A DNA stretch of 64,000 nt from JAQGMJ01 sp036498945 (GCA_036498945.1 DASYEQ010000050.1:33048-97047), one strand, 5' to 3'; counted from the first letter of the stretch, positions 17,452-27,431 are shown. Translations and numbers: made by a program. Notes: generated by a model not told the origin, from the letters alone.

Positions 17452-18942
17452 TTACTTCGGGAAGTTGGCGATCTTGCGCGCCGCCCCGGTGAGCTCCAGG
17501 ATGTGCATGCCGGTATTGGCGCGATCGACGATGTAGATGTAGCCGCGGTCGTCCACTTCGACGTTGTTGGTCTGGATGGCGATTTTGCAGCGGTCCACGT
17601 CGTTCACTTTCACGCAGCGCTTGGCGGTGTTCCTGGTGATCGCCGGGATGTAGAAGGCGGCCTGGCGTGGCGACCAGGGCTCGCGAATGTCCACCACGCG
17701 CAGGCCGGCGTTGAAGTAGGCCAGCATCATCAGGCGACCGTAGTAGATCGGCGTGTAGCTCTCGTGCGAGGAGTGGGTGCCGAAGCGCCCGCCGACGTCG
17801 CAGAAGTGGCCTTCCTTTTCCGGCACGTTGAAATTGGAGACCGAGTACGGGCGGGTGGGGTCGGAGAGATCGACCATGTACATCATCTGCCGGTCTTCGC
17901 GGCATTCATTCGCAGTGGATTCGCTGGTGACGACGATGAAGTCGCGCACCGCGCCCTTGCTGTCCTTGGCGAAGCCCGGCACCGGCTGGTTGAGCAAGGG
18001 GAAGACCGTATGCGAGCCGACGGTGGGGTATTGGTCGAGGCGGCCGATCTGCGGGTACACCAGGTTGGCAGGCGTGGGCTTGAAACGGTCGGCCTCGGGC
18101 AGGCTCGGATCGCCCTTGAGCAGCTTGTCGCGGTCCAGCACCTGGATCACGCCGCCGCGCGAAGTGCCGTAACCCATGAAGACGCGGTTGCCCATCACCA
18201 TCGGGCCGTGGATACCCTGGGGAATCGGGTCCACGGTCGCGCCGGGCTCCTGGCCGGTCAGGCCGAAGTCGCGGATGAATTTCGGATGCAGGGGATCGGA
18301 GAGATCGTAGATCTTCACCATGCGCGCGACGCGCCAGCCGTCCGGGCGGCCGTCGGAGACGAGGTAGGCGATGCCGGTATTGCACTCCCACCAGTTCTTG
18401 TGCGTGTCCTTCAGGCCCGTCTCCACGTCGATCAGGAGCTTGGGATCTTCCGGCGTGGTGACGTCCCATATCTGGTGGCCGATGCCGCCGTTGGTACGCA
18501 GCAGGTAATACTTCGATGCATCGGCGTGCGGCAAATCGCGGCCGGCGCACACGCGCGTCATCTGCGCGCCACCCTGCTCGTCCAGGCCCGGCTGGCCGGG
18601 GATGTGCTTGAGATATTTCGGGTGATGCGGGTCGGTCACGTCAACGATGGAAGTGCCGTTGTTTTCCGCCTGCCCGGTCATCGGATTGATTGGCTGCGGG
18701 ATGTCGGCATTGCCGCCGTGGTGCCCGATATAGGCGATATAGCGGTTGCCTTGGTGGGCGATCGTCGGCTGGTAAGCGCTGCGCGCCTGCAAGTCGCTGT
18801 AGCCGACCAGGCGCACGTCGTGCGAACGCACCTTTTTCGACAGCGGGTCGATCTGCGGGGCGTCGGCGGCGGTGGCCGCGCCGAAGGTGAACAGCAGGGC
18901 GCCGCAGGCGAGTACGCGCGCGGCAAGAGGGAAGGGATGCAT
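17452..18942 (-). CDS. Exported LVIVD-repeat beta-propeller protein
   Basis: 496-residue protein with a signal peptide (1-25, ending ATA) and a mature region of LVIVD-type propeller repeats: SIVDVTDPHHPKYLKHI, HQIWDVTTPEDPKLLIDV, VKIYDLSDPLHPKFIRDF, MYMVDLSDPTRPYSVSNF and LRVVDIREPWSPRQAAFY, each a strand followed by D-x-x-x-P. Such proteins are exported or surface-bound; function unknown, probably binding. Several conserved cysteines in the C-terminal half could form disulphides. It is not obviously linked to its neighbours. Confidence 0.8.
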   Translation of the reverse strand: MHPFPLAARVLACGALLFTFGAATAADAPQIDPLSKKVRSHDVRLVGYSDLQARSAYQPTIAHQGNRYIAYIGHHGGNADIPQPINPMTGQAENNGTSIVDVTDPHHPKYLKHIPGQPGLDEQGGAQMTRVCAGRDLPHADASKYYLLRTNGGIGHQIWDVTTPEDPKLLIDVETGLKDTHKNWWECNTGIAYLVSDGRPDGWRVARMVKIYDLSDPLHPKFIRDFGLTGQEPGATVDPIPQGIHGPMVMGNRVFMGYGTSRGGVIQVLDRDKLLKGDPSLPEADRFKPTPANLVYPQIGRLDQYPTVGSHTVFPLLNQPVPGFAKDSKGAVRDFIVVTSESTANECREDRQMMYMVDLSDPTRPYSVSNFNVPEKEGHFCDVGGRFGTHSSHESYTPIYYGRLMMLAYFNAGLRVVDIREPWSPRQAAFYIPAITRNTAKRCVKVNDVDRCKIAIQTNNVEVDDRGYIYIVDRANTGMHILELTGAARKIANFPK

Positions 18943-19062
18943 GCAAGTCTCCGGTGGTCTTGTTTTCCGCGCACACCGGCATTGCCGCTGCGCGCGCCTT
19001 TGGCCGTACTGATGCTGTGAGACTGTCGCGGTTCTCTGCCGCGATCGATGCAGCCTTGGCGC

Positions 19063-20025
19063 CTAGGGTAAGGCGGCGATGCGGCTGCGCGCGGCAGCAT
19101 ACTCCGCTTTGAGCTGTGCCGCTGCCTCCGCTACGGTGCCGATCTTGTGGATCTGCCCCACGCCCTGGCCCACGCCCCAGATGTCTTTCCAGGCTTTGGC
19201 CGCGGCGCCACCGCCGAAATTCATTTTCGACGGATCGGAGACCGGCAGATTCTCCGGGTCAAGGCCGGCATTGACAATGCTCTTGCGCAAATAATTGCCA
19301 TGCACGCCGGTGAAAAGATTGGTGTAGATCACATCCGCCGCAGTTGATTCGACAATCGCCTCTTTGTAGGCTTCGCTGGTGTTGGCTTCCATTGTCGTGA
19401 GCCAGCGCGTGCCGATGTAGGCCAGGTCGGCGCCCATCGCCTGCGCCGCCAGCACGTGCTCGCCCTTGGTGATGGCCCCTGCGAGCACGACGATGCCGTC
19501 GTAGAACTCCCGTACCTCGCCCAGCAGCGCAAAGGGCGAAAGCGCCCCGGCATGGCCACCGGCGCCGGCGGCCACCAGGATCAGGCCATCCACCCCTGCC
19601 TCCAGCGCCTTCCTGGCATGGCGGATGCTGACGATGTCGGAAAGTACGATGCCGCCGTAGGAATGCACCGCGTCCAGCAGTTCCTTCGGCGGCGCGCGCA
19701 GGCTGGTGATCCACACCGGCACCTGGTGCTTCAGGCACATCTTGACGTCGTGCTCCAGGCGGTCGTTGGACTGGTGCACGATCTGGTTCACCGCGAAGGG
19801 CGCCACCTTGGCGCCGGGGTTCGCTTCCTTATAGGTTGCGAGCTCGGCCTTGATCTGCGTCAGCCAGACGTCGAGTTGCTCCGCCGGGCGCGCATTGAGC
19901 GCCGGAAAGGCGCCGACGATGCCGGCCTTGCATTGCTCGACCACCAGCTTCGGGTTGCTGGCGATGAACAGCGGCGAGCCGATCACCGGCAAGGCGAGGT
20001 CCTTGAGCAGGGGCGTCTTGATCAT
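19063..20025 (-). CDS. Nitronate monooxygenase family FMN enzyme
   Basis: 320-residue TIM-barrel flavoprotein of the 2-nitropropane dioxygenase/nitronate monooxygenase family. It starts PVIGSPLFIASNPKLVVEQC, has the FMN-phosphate loop DGLILVAAGAGGHAG and GAITKGEHVLAAQAMGADLAYIGTRWLTT, a pattern seen in class I enzymes. These detoxify alkyl nitronates; related enzymes act as enoyl reductases, so the substrate is open. Divergent from the AidB-like gene with a 117-bp spacer. Confidence 0.87.
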   Translation of the reverse strand: MIKTPLLKDLALPVIGSPLFIASNPKLVVEQCKAGIVGAFPALNARPAEQLDVWLTQIKAELATYKEANPGAKVAPFAVNQIVHQSNDRLEHDVKMCLKHQVPVWITSLRAPPKELLDAVHSYGGIVLSDIVSIRHARKALEAGVDGLILVAAGAGGHAGALSPFALLGEVREFYDGIVVLAGAITKGEHVLAAQAMGADLAYIGTRWLTTMEANTSEAYKEAIVESTAADVIYTNLFTGVHGNYLRKSIVNAGLDPENLPVSDPSKMNFGGGAAAKAWKDIWGVGQGVGQIHKIGTVAEAAAQLKAEYAAARSRIAALP

Positions 20026-20142
20026 GGCTGGGCGAGGGGATGGTGGGGAAGCGGCAAGTCTAAAGCACGCCGGCCGGGACGCGACTCGGGTTTGGCGCCG
20101 CCCGGCGTAGACTGCAGGCTACTCCGTACAAAGGAGAGCGTC

Positions 20143-21795
20143 ATGAATGCGAAAGCATTGTCGGGCGAAAACACCACGCACGAGGTAATCAACCAGCCGG
20201 CGCCGCTGGAAGGCTACAACCTCTTTACCACCAATCGCGCGCTGCGCGACGCTCTCGCCTTCAACGGCGGCGCGGCGCACGCGGGCTTCTTGCGGGAGAT
20301 GGGCGCGCGCCTGGGTAGCGTGGAAATGCTGGAAGCGGGCACGCTGGCCAACCAGTTCCCGCCGCGGCTCAAGACCCACGACCGTTACGGCCGCCGTATC
20401 GACCAGGTGGAATTTCACCCTGCGTATCACGCCCTGATGCGCGCGGCGCTCAACTGGGGGCTGCATACGGCGCCGTGGGCGGACCACGAGCCCGCGGGCC
20501 ACGTGAAGCGCGCCGCCGGTTTCATGCTGTTTACCGAAACCGAAGCCAGCGTGCTGTGCCCGGTGTCGATGACTTACGCGGTGGTGCCCGCGCTCAAGCT
20601 CAACCCCGCGATCTCGGCCGAATGGCTGCCCAAGCTCTACGGCCGCACCTACGATCCGCGCTTTCTCCCGGCCTCGCAGAAAACCGCCGTCACCATGGGC
20701 ATGGGCATGACGGAAAAACAGGGCGGCTCGGATGTGCGCACCAACACCACCACCGCCTTTTCCCTGGGACAGGGCGAATATGCCCTCACCGGCCACAAGT
20801 GGTTCATGTCGGCGCCGATGTGCGACGCCTTCCTGGTGCTGGCGCAGGCGCCGGGCGGGCTCACCTGCTTCTTTTTGCCACGCATCCTGGCCGACGGCGC
20901 CGTCAACGCTATCCAGATCCAGCGCCTGAAGGACAAGCTGGGCAATCAGGCCAACGCCAGCGCGGAGGTCGAGTTCCACGGCGCGCGCGCCTGGGCGGTG
21001 GGCGAAGAGGGGCGCGGGATACCGACCATTCTCGAGATGGGCACCATGACGCGCCTGGATTGCGCGCTCGGCACTTCGGGCCTGATGCGCCGCTCGCTCG
21101 CCCTGGCGCTGAACCACGCGGCGCAGCGCAGCGTATTCGGCCGCAAGATCGCCGAGCAGCCGCTGGCGCAAAACGTGCTCGCCGACCTGGCGCTGGAGTC
21201 GGAAGCCGCCACCGCCCTGGCGCTGCGCCTGGCGCGCGCCTTTGACAGCGCGGATGCGGGCGAGGTGTTGTTGCGCCGCGTGCTCACACCGGTGGCGAAA
21301 TTCTGGATCTGCAAGCGCGGCGCGCACTTCGGCCAGGAGTGCATGGAAACGCTCGGCGGCAACGGCTACGTGGAGGAGAATGGCATGGCGCGCCTGTACC
21401 GCGAAATGCCGCTCAATTCCATCTGGGAAGGCGCCGGCAACATCATGTGCCTGGACCTGCTGCGCGCCTTGCGCCGCGGGCCGGAAGCCGCCCAGGCGCT
21501 GGAAGCGGAACTCGCCACGGCGCGCGGGCGCAACGCGGCTTACGACGCCGCCATCGATCGCCTCTTGGCGCGCATGACCGCCGCCGACCTGCCGGAAAGC
21601 AGCGCGCGGCGCCTGGCGCAGGAAGTGGCGCTCGCGGTGCAGGCCTCCCTGCTGCTGCGCCATGCGCCGGAATTCGTCGCCGACGCCTTTTGCGACTCGC
21701 GCCTTGCCGGCGACTGGGGCGATACCTTCGGCAGCCTGGCGCCCAGGCATGACTTCGAAGCCATCATCGCCCGCGCCATGCCGCGCGACGCCTGA
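20143..21795 (+). CDS. AidB-like acyl-CoA dehydrogenase family protein
   Basis: 550-residue flavoprotein of the acyl-CoA dehydrogenase superfamily, most like AidB. The N-terminal THEVINQPAPLEGYNLF and ANQFPPRLKTHDRYGRRIDQVEFHP are hallmark AidB sequences; the FAD/substrate core has TEKQGGSDVRTNTT, LGGNGYVEE and the C-terminal helical extension typical of AidB. E. coli AidB protects DNA against alkylation and has weak isovaleryl-CoA dehydrogenase activity; paralogues in betaproteobacteria are often of unknown role. AAGGAG ends 6 bp before the ATG. Divergent from nitronate monooxygenase. Confidence 0.9.
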   Translation: MNAKALSGENTTHEVINQPAPLEGYNLFTTNRALRDALAFNGGAAHAGFLREMGARLGSVEMLEAGTLANQFPPRLKTHDRYGRRIDQVEFHPAYHALMRAALNWGLHTAPWADHEPAGHVKRAAGFMLFTETEASVLCPVSMTYAVVPALKLNPAISAEWLPKLYGRTYDPRFLPASQKTAVTMGMGMTEKQGGSDVRTNTTTAFSLGQGEYALTGHKWFMSAPMCDAFLVLAQAPGGLTCFFLPRILADGAVNAIQIQRLKDKLGNQANASAEVEFHGARAWAVGEEGRGIPTILEMGTMTRLDCALGTSGLMRRSLALALNHAAQRSVFGRKIAEQPLAQNVLADLALESEAATALALRLARAFDSADAGEVLLRRVLTPVAKFWICKRGAHFGQECMETLGGNGYVEENGMARLYREMPLNSIWEGAGNIMCLDLLRALRRGPEAAQALEAELATARGRNAAYDAAIDRLLARMTAADLPESSARRLAQEVALAVQASLLLRHAPEFVADAFCDSRLAGDWGDTFGSLAPRHDFEAIIARAMPRDA

Positions 21796-21881
21796 CTGCC
21801 GGCTTCGGGTAGGATGCACGTGGCGGCCGATGCCGCCGCGATCGACTCGCCCACACAACAACAAACAACAGCAAACCGCCG

Positions 21882-23141
21882 ATGTCCCTCCTCTCCGACT
21901 ACCGCAAGAACCAGAAGGACAAGCGCGCGCTGCGCCGCGCTTCCGAACTCGAATTCGCCATTGCCGACGGCGTCGATTACGTCAACCCGGCGCACTGGGA
22001 TGCCATTACCGCCGGCGCCGGTTTCTTCTTCGAGCGCCAGTACCTGCGCGTGCTGGAAGAAGCCGGACCGGAGAACCTGACACCACGCTATGCGCTGGTC
22101 TACCGCGACGGCGAGCCGCTGGCGGCGCTCAACATGCAGCTGGTGCGCATCGAGGCCGCGCGCATGCGCAAGGAGGCCGCGCCCAAGGCGGCCAGCCGCA
22201 ATCCGGCGAAGCGCCTGATGCGCCATCTCGCCAAGCCGGCCGCCTCCACCTTGAACGAACGCGTGCGCCAGCGGGTGCTGGTGTGCGGCAACCTGCTCTC
22301 CTATGGCCAGCACGCCGTCGCCTTTGGCCCCGGCGTGGCGCCGGAGACGGTATGGCCGGGCATCGCCGAAGTGCTGTACCGGGTGCGCCGCGCGGAGAAA
22401 CTCTCCGGCACCACCAATTTCGTGCTGATCAAGGACCTGGTGGCGCCGGAACTCAAGGCCAGCCGCATCCTGGAGAAATTCGCTTTCCATTCAGTCGAGA
22501 CCGAGCCCAACATGATGCTGGAGCTGGACCCGAAGTGGAAAAACCACGAGGCCTATCTTGCAAGCATGGCCTCCAAGTACCGCAGCGCGGTGAAAAACCA
22601 GATCCTCAAGCCGATCGAGGAAGCCGGCTGCACGCTGGTGGTGGTGAAGGACGTGGCGGCGGTGGCGCAACGGCTACAGGCACTTTATCTCGAAGTGCAC
22701 CAGAACGCCGCCCTGCGCCCCGTGACCCTGCCCGAGGCCTACTGGCCGGCGCTGGCGGCGGCCGCGGGAGGGCGCCTGCGCGTGGTGGCGTTGATGCAGG
22801 GTGACCACATGCTGGGCTTCATCGGCTGCCTGAAAGATGGTGAACTCGGCGTGGCGTACCACATCGGATTCGATCGCGCCGCCTCGGCCGACCTGCCGGT
22901 TTACCTGCGCCTGCTGCACGCGGCCATCGAGCAACTGATCGAGATGGGCGCGGCGCGGGTTTCGCTCGGCCGCACCGCCTTGGAGCCGAAAGCGCGCCTG
23001 GGGGCCAAGCCGCAGGTGATGTCGGTATGGATGCGCCACCACCAGCCGCTGATCAACCAGGTGACGCGGCGCCTGTTGGGCTTCGTGCAGCACGACGAGG
23101 CGCCGGAGGCCAATCCCTTCAAGAAGGAAAAGGCGGCGTAG
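21882..23141 (+). CDS. FemAB-like/GNAT-fold acyltransferase
   Basis: 419-residue cytoplasmic protein with a C-terminal GNAT-type fold of the FemAB/BioF2-like kind: KYRSAVKNQILKPIEEAG, LYLEVHQNAALRP, VVALMQGDHMLGFIG and the FDRAASADLPVYLRLLHAAIEQ helix. Proteins of this kind are common in Burkholderiales and may transfer an aminoacyl or acyl group in envelope or lipid synthesis; the substrate is unknown. Starts at ATG 21882, 86 bp after the AidB-like gene and on the same strand. Confidence 0.75.
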   Translation: MSLLSDYRKNQKDKRALRRASELEFAIADGVDYVNPAHWDAITAGAGFFFERQYLRVLEEAGPENLTPRYALVYRDGEPLAALNMQLVRIEAARMRKEAAPKAASRNPAKRLMRHLAKPAASTLNERVRQRVLVCGNLLSYGQHAVAFGPGVAPETVWPGIAEVLYRVRRAEKLSGTTNFVLIKDLVAPELKASRILEKFAFHSVETEPNMMLELDPKWKNHEAYLASMASKYRSAVKNQILKPIEEAGCTLVVVKDVAAVAQRLQALYLEVHQNAALRPVTLPEAYWPALAAAAGGRLRVVALMQGDHMLGFIGCLKDGELGVAYHIGFDRAASADLPVYLRLLHAAIEQLIEMGAARVSLGRTALEPKARLGAKPQVMSVWMRHHQPLINQVTRRLLGFVQHDEAPEANPFKKEKAA

Positions 23142-23216
23142 GCCGGAAACGGACAGCCGTGTCACACGGACATGGGATAATCCGGGGTTTGTCAATTTGA
23201 ATCCGGAGTCCCCGTA

Positions 23217-24212
23217 ATGCGTCGCGTGTCGCTCTCCCGCTACCTGATCGAACAACAACGCGAGAAGCAGTCGATCTCTTCCGACCTGCGGCTTCTGATC
23301 GAGGTCGTCGCCCGCGCCTGCAAGGCGATTTCCAACACCATCGCCAAGGGTGCGCTGGCCGACGTGCTGGGCAGCGCCGGCGCGGAAAACGTTCAGGGCG
23401 AGGCGCAGAAAAAGCTGGACGTGATTTCCAACGAGATCCTGCTCGAAGCCAACGAATGGGGCGGCCATCTGGCTGCCATGGCCTCGGAGGAAATGGAAAA
23501 GCCACACCAGATTCCGCACCGCTATCCCAAGGGCGAATACCTGCTGCTGTTCGATCCGCTGGACGGCTCTTCCAACATCGACGTCAACGTCTCCGTCGGC
23601 ACGATTTTCTCGGTGCTGCGCTGTCCCGACGGCGTCACCGAGCCGGATGACGCCGCCTTCCTGCAGCCGGGTACGAAGCAGGTGGCGGCGGGCTTCGCGG
23701 TCTATGGCCCTTCCACCCTGCTGGTGCTGACCCTGGGCGACGGCGTTGTGGTGTTCACCCTGGACCGCGAGCAGGGCAGCTTCGTGCTGACGCAGGAAAA
23801 CGTCAAGATTCCCGCGGAGACCGAGGAGTTCGCCATCAACATGTCGAATGCGCGTCACTGGGAAGCGCCGGTGAAGCGCTACATCGACGAATTGATGGCC
23901 GGCAAGAACGGCCCGCGCGGCAAGGACTTCAACATGCGCTGGATCGCCTCCATGGTGGCGGACCTGTTCCGCATTCTCACGCGCGGCGGCATCTTCATGT
24001 ACCCGGTCGATGCCAAGCGCCCCGGCGGGCGCCTGCGCCTGATGTACGAAGCCAACCCGATGGCTTTCATCGTCGAGCAGGCCGGCGGCGCGGCTACCAC
24101 CGGGCGCAAGCGCATCATGGAAGTGCAGCCGGAAGAGCTGCACCAGCGCATCGGCGTGATCATCGGCTCGAAGAATGAGGTCGAGCGGGTGACGGGTTAC
24201 CATCTGAACTGA
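23217..24212 (+). CDS. fbp: Fructose-1,6-bisphosphatase class 1
   Basis: 331-residue class I fructose-1,6-bisphosphatase (gluconeogenesis, Calvin cycle when present). Metal and active-site motifs are clear: the SEEMEKP acidic region, the signature LLFDPLDGSSNIDVN, and the C-terminal KRPGGRLRLMYEANPMAFIVEQAGG. Full length. The start at 23217 gives the usual N-terminus RRVSLSRYLIEQQRE. No Calvin-cycle gene is adjacent, so it is most likely the housekeeping gluconeogenic enzyme. Confidence 0.97.
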   Translation: MRRVSLSRYLIEQQREKQSISSDLRLLIEVVARACKAISNTIAKGALADVLGSAGAENVQGEAQKKLDVISNEILLEANEWGGHLAAMASEEMEKPHQIPHRYPKGEYLLLFDPLDGSSNIDVNVSVGTIFSVLRCPDGVTEPDDAAFLQPGTKQVAAGFAVYGPSTLLVLTLGDGVVVFTLDREQGSFVLTQENVKIPAETEEFAINMSNARHWEAPVKRYIDELMAGKNGPRGKDFNMRWIASMVADLFRILTRGGIFMYPVDAKRPGGRLRLMYEANPMAFIVEQAGGAATTGRKRIMEVQPEELHQRIGVIIGSKNEVERVTGYHLN

Positions 24213-24237
24213 TTTCGTCCTACTCATATCTTCAGCG

Positions 24238-25041
24238 ATGTCTTCTTCTTATCTTTCTCCCGACGCCAGCCCGCTTGCTGGCGGCCCGGCGCCAAGCCGC
24301 CTGCGGGACAAGGCGCTGGCGGCGCTGATCCACTTCTCGCTGAGCCTCATCGCTACCGGCAGCCTGGCGGCGGCGATGTGGTTCGCGCTTTACCCGCCGC
24401 CGTTCTTCTGGATCGATGGCGGCATGAGCGTGCTGAAAATCCTGGTGGTGGTCGACCTGATTCTTGGGCCCGCGCTCACCTTCGTGGTGTACAACCGCGC
24501 CAAGCGCGAATGGAAGCGCGACCTCGCGATCATCGCCGTCGTGCAGATCATCGCCTTCGCCTATGGCGCCTATACGATGGCGCGCTACCGCCCGGTATTC
24601 GCGGTGTACATCGACCGCACTTTCATCGCCACCAACTGGCCGAAGGTGGAAATGGCGACCCAGGACCTGGCCAAGCCGCGCGCCCTGCACGGCGGTGACT
24701 GGGCCCCGACCTTCGTCGTGCTCGACATGCCGACCGACCTGCACCAGCAGATGGAACTGTACCGCCGCACCAATCCGGATGGCACCAATGCGCTGCCGGG
24801 CATGGGCGATCGCTACCTCGCCTTCACCGGCGCGGTGCGCAACAAGATCCTCTCCGATTCCGCCGACGTGGAAGCCCTGGCGCGCAGCAACCCGGACATC
24901 GCGCGCGAACTGGCGCGCGTCAAGGCGGCGCATCCGGGGCCGCTGTCGAACTATTCGTTCCAGCCGCTGGGCGGGCGCGACGACCAATGCATGCTGATGT
25001 TTGAAAAGGCGAGCGGCAAGCTGGTCGATTGCATGCGGTAA
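24238..25041 (+). CDS. TfpX/TfpZ-family type IV pilin accessory protein
   Basis: 267-residue inner-membrane protein with four N-terminal helices (about 25-125) and a soluble C-terminal part. The conserved features of TfpX/TfpZ are present: YPPPFFWIDGGMSVLKILVVVDLILGPALTFVVYN, DLAIIAVVQIIAFAYGAYTMARYRPVFAVY. Family members assist pilin stability in other bacteria. No pilin gene is adjacent here, so it is a solitary copy. ATG at 24238, 25 bp after fbp. Confidence 0.85.
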   Translation: MSSSYLSPDASPLAGGPAPSRLRDKALAALIHFSLSLIATGSLAAAMWFALYPPPFFWIDGGMSVLKILVVVDLILGPALTFVVYNRAKREWKRDLAIIAVVQIIAFAYGAYTMARYRPVFAVYIDRTFIATNWPKVEMATQDLAKPRALHGGDWAPTFVVLDMPTDLHQQMELYRRTNPDGTNALPGMGDRYLAFTGAVRNKILSDSADVEALARSNPDIARELARVKAAHPGPLSNYSFQPLGGRDDQCMLMFEKASGKLVDCMR

Positions 25042-25191
25042 GGTACACAAAGGCAACAACCCGCCTTTGTGGGGACCTCGCCAGGCGAGGTCAGGCGCCG
25101 ATCGGCGCATCGGTCAACCACGCGGCGAGAGCGCAGTCAGGTCTGCGGACCGGCCGATACGCGCTATCGATGCGGAGCGGCCGACGCCGGC

Positions 25192-25716
25192 TTAATGCTT
25201 GCCGACGATGTTCATCGCGATCAGGAAGCGCGAGACCATGTTGTAGGCGCCGATAGTCGCCATCACCTCGACCAGTTCGCCGGGGTTGAAATGCGGGCGC
25301 AGGCTGTCGAACTGCGCGTCCGACAGTTTCACGTCCTTGGTCAGGGTATCGGTGGCGGAGAGCACCGCCTGCTCCAGTTCGCTGAACTCGGAACCGATGG
25401 CGGGTTTCTTCAACGCCTCGATCTTGCCATCGCTCATGCCGGCTTTTTGCGCGTGGGGGATGTGCGCCTCGAACTCATATGAGGCGCCGTTGAGCACCGC
25501 CACGCGCAGGATGATCATCTCGCGCACCGCCGCGTTGAGCGACGACTTGTTGCGCACGGCGGAAAGCATCTGCTCCCAGCCGTCACAGATCACCGGGCTG
25601 TTGAGCAGGATCTGATACAGCGCCGACACCCGCCCGCGCGCCGCCTTGATACGCGCTTCCTGCTCCGCCAGTTCGGGCCTGGTGCCCGGCACCACTTCAG
25701 GGACTCGAAAACTCAT
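25192..25716 (-). CDS. Carboxymuconolactone decarboxylase family protein
   Basis: 174-residue all-helical protein of the CMD/AhpD superfamily. The core is REMIILRVAVLNGASYEFEAHIPHAQKAGMSDGKIEAL, which keeps the family helix and histidine but has no CxxC, so a peroxidase role like AhpD is not supported; a decarboxylase-like or unknown role is more likely. ATG at 25716 is preferred because AAGGAG precedes it. It is on the same strand as the RraA-family gene, 150 bp downstream of it across a hairpin. Confidence 0.85.
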   Translation of the reverse strand: MSFRVPEVVPGTRPELAEQEARIKAARGRVSALYQILLNSPVICDGWEQMLSAVRNKSSLNAAVREMIILRVAVLNGASYEFEAHIPHAQKAGMSDGKIEALKKPAIGSEFSELEQAVLSATDTLTKDVKLSDAQFDSLRPHFNPGELVEVMATIGAYNMVSRFLIAMNIVGKH

Positions 25717-25783
25717 TTTGATTTCTCCTTGCAACTACGATTCGACTCCGGCCGATCGCACGCCGCTTTTTCGTTGCAGTTAC

Positions 25784-25817
25784 CAAAAAAAATCGGCCGG
25801 CTCCGCCGGCGATTTTT
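25784..25817 (-). terminator. Terminator hairpin between RraA and CMD genes
   Basis: Stem AAAAAATCG ... CGATTTTTT with an inner CCGG/CCGG. A T run follows the stem on the minus strand and also on the plus strand, so it could stop transcription from either side; it lies just past the RraA stop. Confidence 0.8.
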
Positions 25818-25862
25818 TCACTTTAAGACCGGGCAAAAGCAGGTTTGTACTTTTGCCCGCAC

Positions 25863-26534
25863 TCACATCTGGCAGCCCTTGGCCTTCAGCGCCTTGTCCA
25901 CCCAGCTGCGGTCGATGGTGCCCTTGGAAATCTGCTTGAAAGTCTCGGCCTCGTCGGCCGCCTTTTTCCACGCCTTGTCGATCAGTTCGGCCGCCAGGTC
26001 CTGCGGCACGGCGACAAAGCCGTCCTCGTCGCCGACGATGATGTCGCCGGGCATCACCACCATGCCGCCCACCGAGATCGGCACGTTGATCTCACCGGGA
26101 CCGTCCTTGTACGGGCCGCGGTGCGAAACGCCCTTCGCATACACCGGGAAGGCCGACTTGGCGAGTGCGCCCGCGTCGCGGATGGCGCCGTCGATCACCA
26201 TGCCCGCGACCTTGCGCTTGGCGGCGTGGGTGCTCATGATCTCGCCGATGATCGCGGTGGTGATTTCACCTCCCGCATCGACGACGATGACGTCGCCCGG
26301 CTGCGCGATGTCGATCGCCTTGTGCACCATCAGGTTGTCGCCCGGCGGCACGCGCACGGTCAGCGCCACGCCCAGCATGTGGCCGCCCTTGTGCATCGGC
26401 TTGATTTCGACCGCGCCCTGGATGCGCCCCATGCTGTCGGACAGATGGGCGGCGACGACGTTCTTGAATTTTTTCAGCAGGGCAGCCGGCGGGCGCTTGG
26501 GCGCGGGCAGGATGCGAAAACCATAGTTGGCCAT
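25863..26534 (-). CDS. RraA/HMG aldolase family protein
   Basis: 223-residue protein of the RraA fold. The signature spacing G-E/D ... R-D is present: GEIMSTHAAKRKVAGMVIDGAIRDAG. Catabolic members are 4-hydroxy-4-methyl-2-oxoglutarate/4-carboxy-4-hydroxy-2-oxoadipate aldolases at the end of protocatechuate or gallate pathways; others regulate RNase E. The C-terminal extension (residues 165-223) favours the catabolic type. The neighbouring CMD-family gene is consistent with aromatic catabolism but not proof. Confidence 0.85.
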   Translation of the reverse strand: MANYGFRILPAPKRPPAALLKKFKNVVAAHLSDSMGRIQGAVEIKPMHKGGHMLGVALTVRVPPGDNLMVHKAIDIAQPGDVIVVDAGGEITTAIIGEIMSTHAAKRKVAGMVIDGAIRDAGALAKSAFPVYAKGVSHRGPYKDGPGEINVPISVGGMVVMPGDIIVGDEDGFVAVPQDLAAELIDKAWKKAADEAETFKQISKGTIDRSWVDKALKAKGCQM

Positions 26535-26765
26535 GAAGGTCTCCAGCAGGAATGGAACGCGGGCTCGACACCACGCGAGGGACCCGGCGCTCTCACGCGC
26601 CGGCGCCGCGAATTCGGCAGGGCGGGATTATGCACCCATGCCGCCCATACGCGCACGGAGCCCGCGCATAAGCGATTGATGGCCGGGGTCGCGCCGGCCC
26701 GGCGGAGTACACTGCGGGCCGCGGCCGCCCTCCTCTTGCGCAGGCCGCCATTGCATGGAATCCGC

Positions 26766-27431
26766 ATGAGTCACCCGATCGAAGACTGGCACACCCGCTT
26801 TCAGCAACTCGGGCTGGAAGCGCTTTTCACCGCCGCCAAAGCCCGCGCGCCGCTCAAACTCAAAGCGAAGCGCTTCTGGTTCCTGCGCCACGGCGAGACC
26901 GAAGGCAATGCCACGCGCATCATCCAGCACGCCGAGATTTCGCTGAACGAGCGTGGCTTCGAACAGGCGCGGCTGGCCGGCGAGGCACTCAGGGGCGAAG
27001 CCTTCACGCGCGTCTATGGCAGCACGATGACGCGCGCCTGGCAGACTGCGGAAACCGTCGGCCGCATCTGCGGCAAGACACCGATCCCCGAGCCACGCCT
27101 GCGCGAGCGCTGGTTCGGCGACCTGGTCGGCACCACTTCCGTGGGCCTCAACTGGAGTCAGGACCCGAAAAACGGCGAGCGCGCGGCCGACTTCGCCACC
27201 CGCATGTGCGACGCCGCCGAGGCACTGCTCGCCGACGACGTGCCGACGCTCCTGGTGGCGCACGGCGGCAATCTCTACGTGCTCGCCTTCGCCCTCAACG
27301 TCGAGATGAAGACCGAGTACATCGCCAACGCCACGCCCCTGTATTTCGAGTTCGAAGAAGCCGCTCAGCAATGGCGCATCAAGCCGCTCTCGGCGCCCGC
27401 GCACGGCGGCCCCATCCTCGCGCCGAACTAG
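26766..27431 (+). CDS. Histidine phosphatase family protein
   Basis: 221-residue cytoplasmic phosphatase of the phosphoglycerate mutase-like superfamily. The catalytic RHGE motif is in FWFLRHGETEGNATR (His about 41), the second arginine in YGSTMTRAWQTAE and the second histidine in LVAHGGNLYVLAF. Substrate unknown. The N-terminal 30 residues are not part of the domain. Its stop overlaps the convergent MarR-GNAT stop by a few bases. Confidence 0.9.
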   Translation: MSHPIEDWHTRFQQLGLEALFTAAKARAPLKLKAKRFWFLRHGETEGNATRIIQHAEISLNERGFEQARLAGEALRGEAFTRVYGSTMTRAWQTAETVGRICGKTPIPEPRLRERWFGDLVGTTSVGLNWSQDPKNGERAADFATRMCDAAEALLADDVPTLLVAHGGNLYVLAFALNVEMKTEYIANATPLYFEFEEAAQQWRIKPLSAPAHGGPILAPN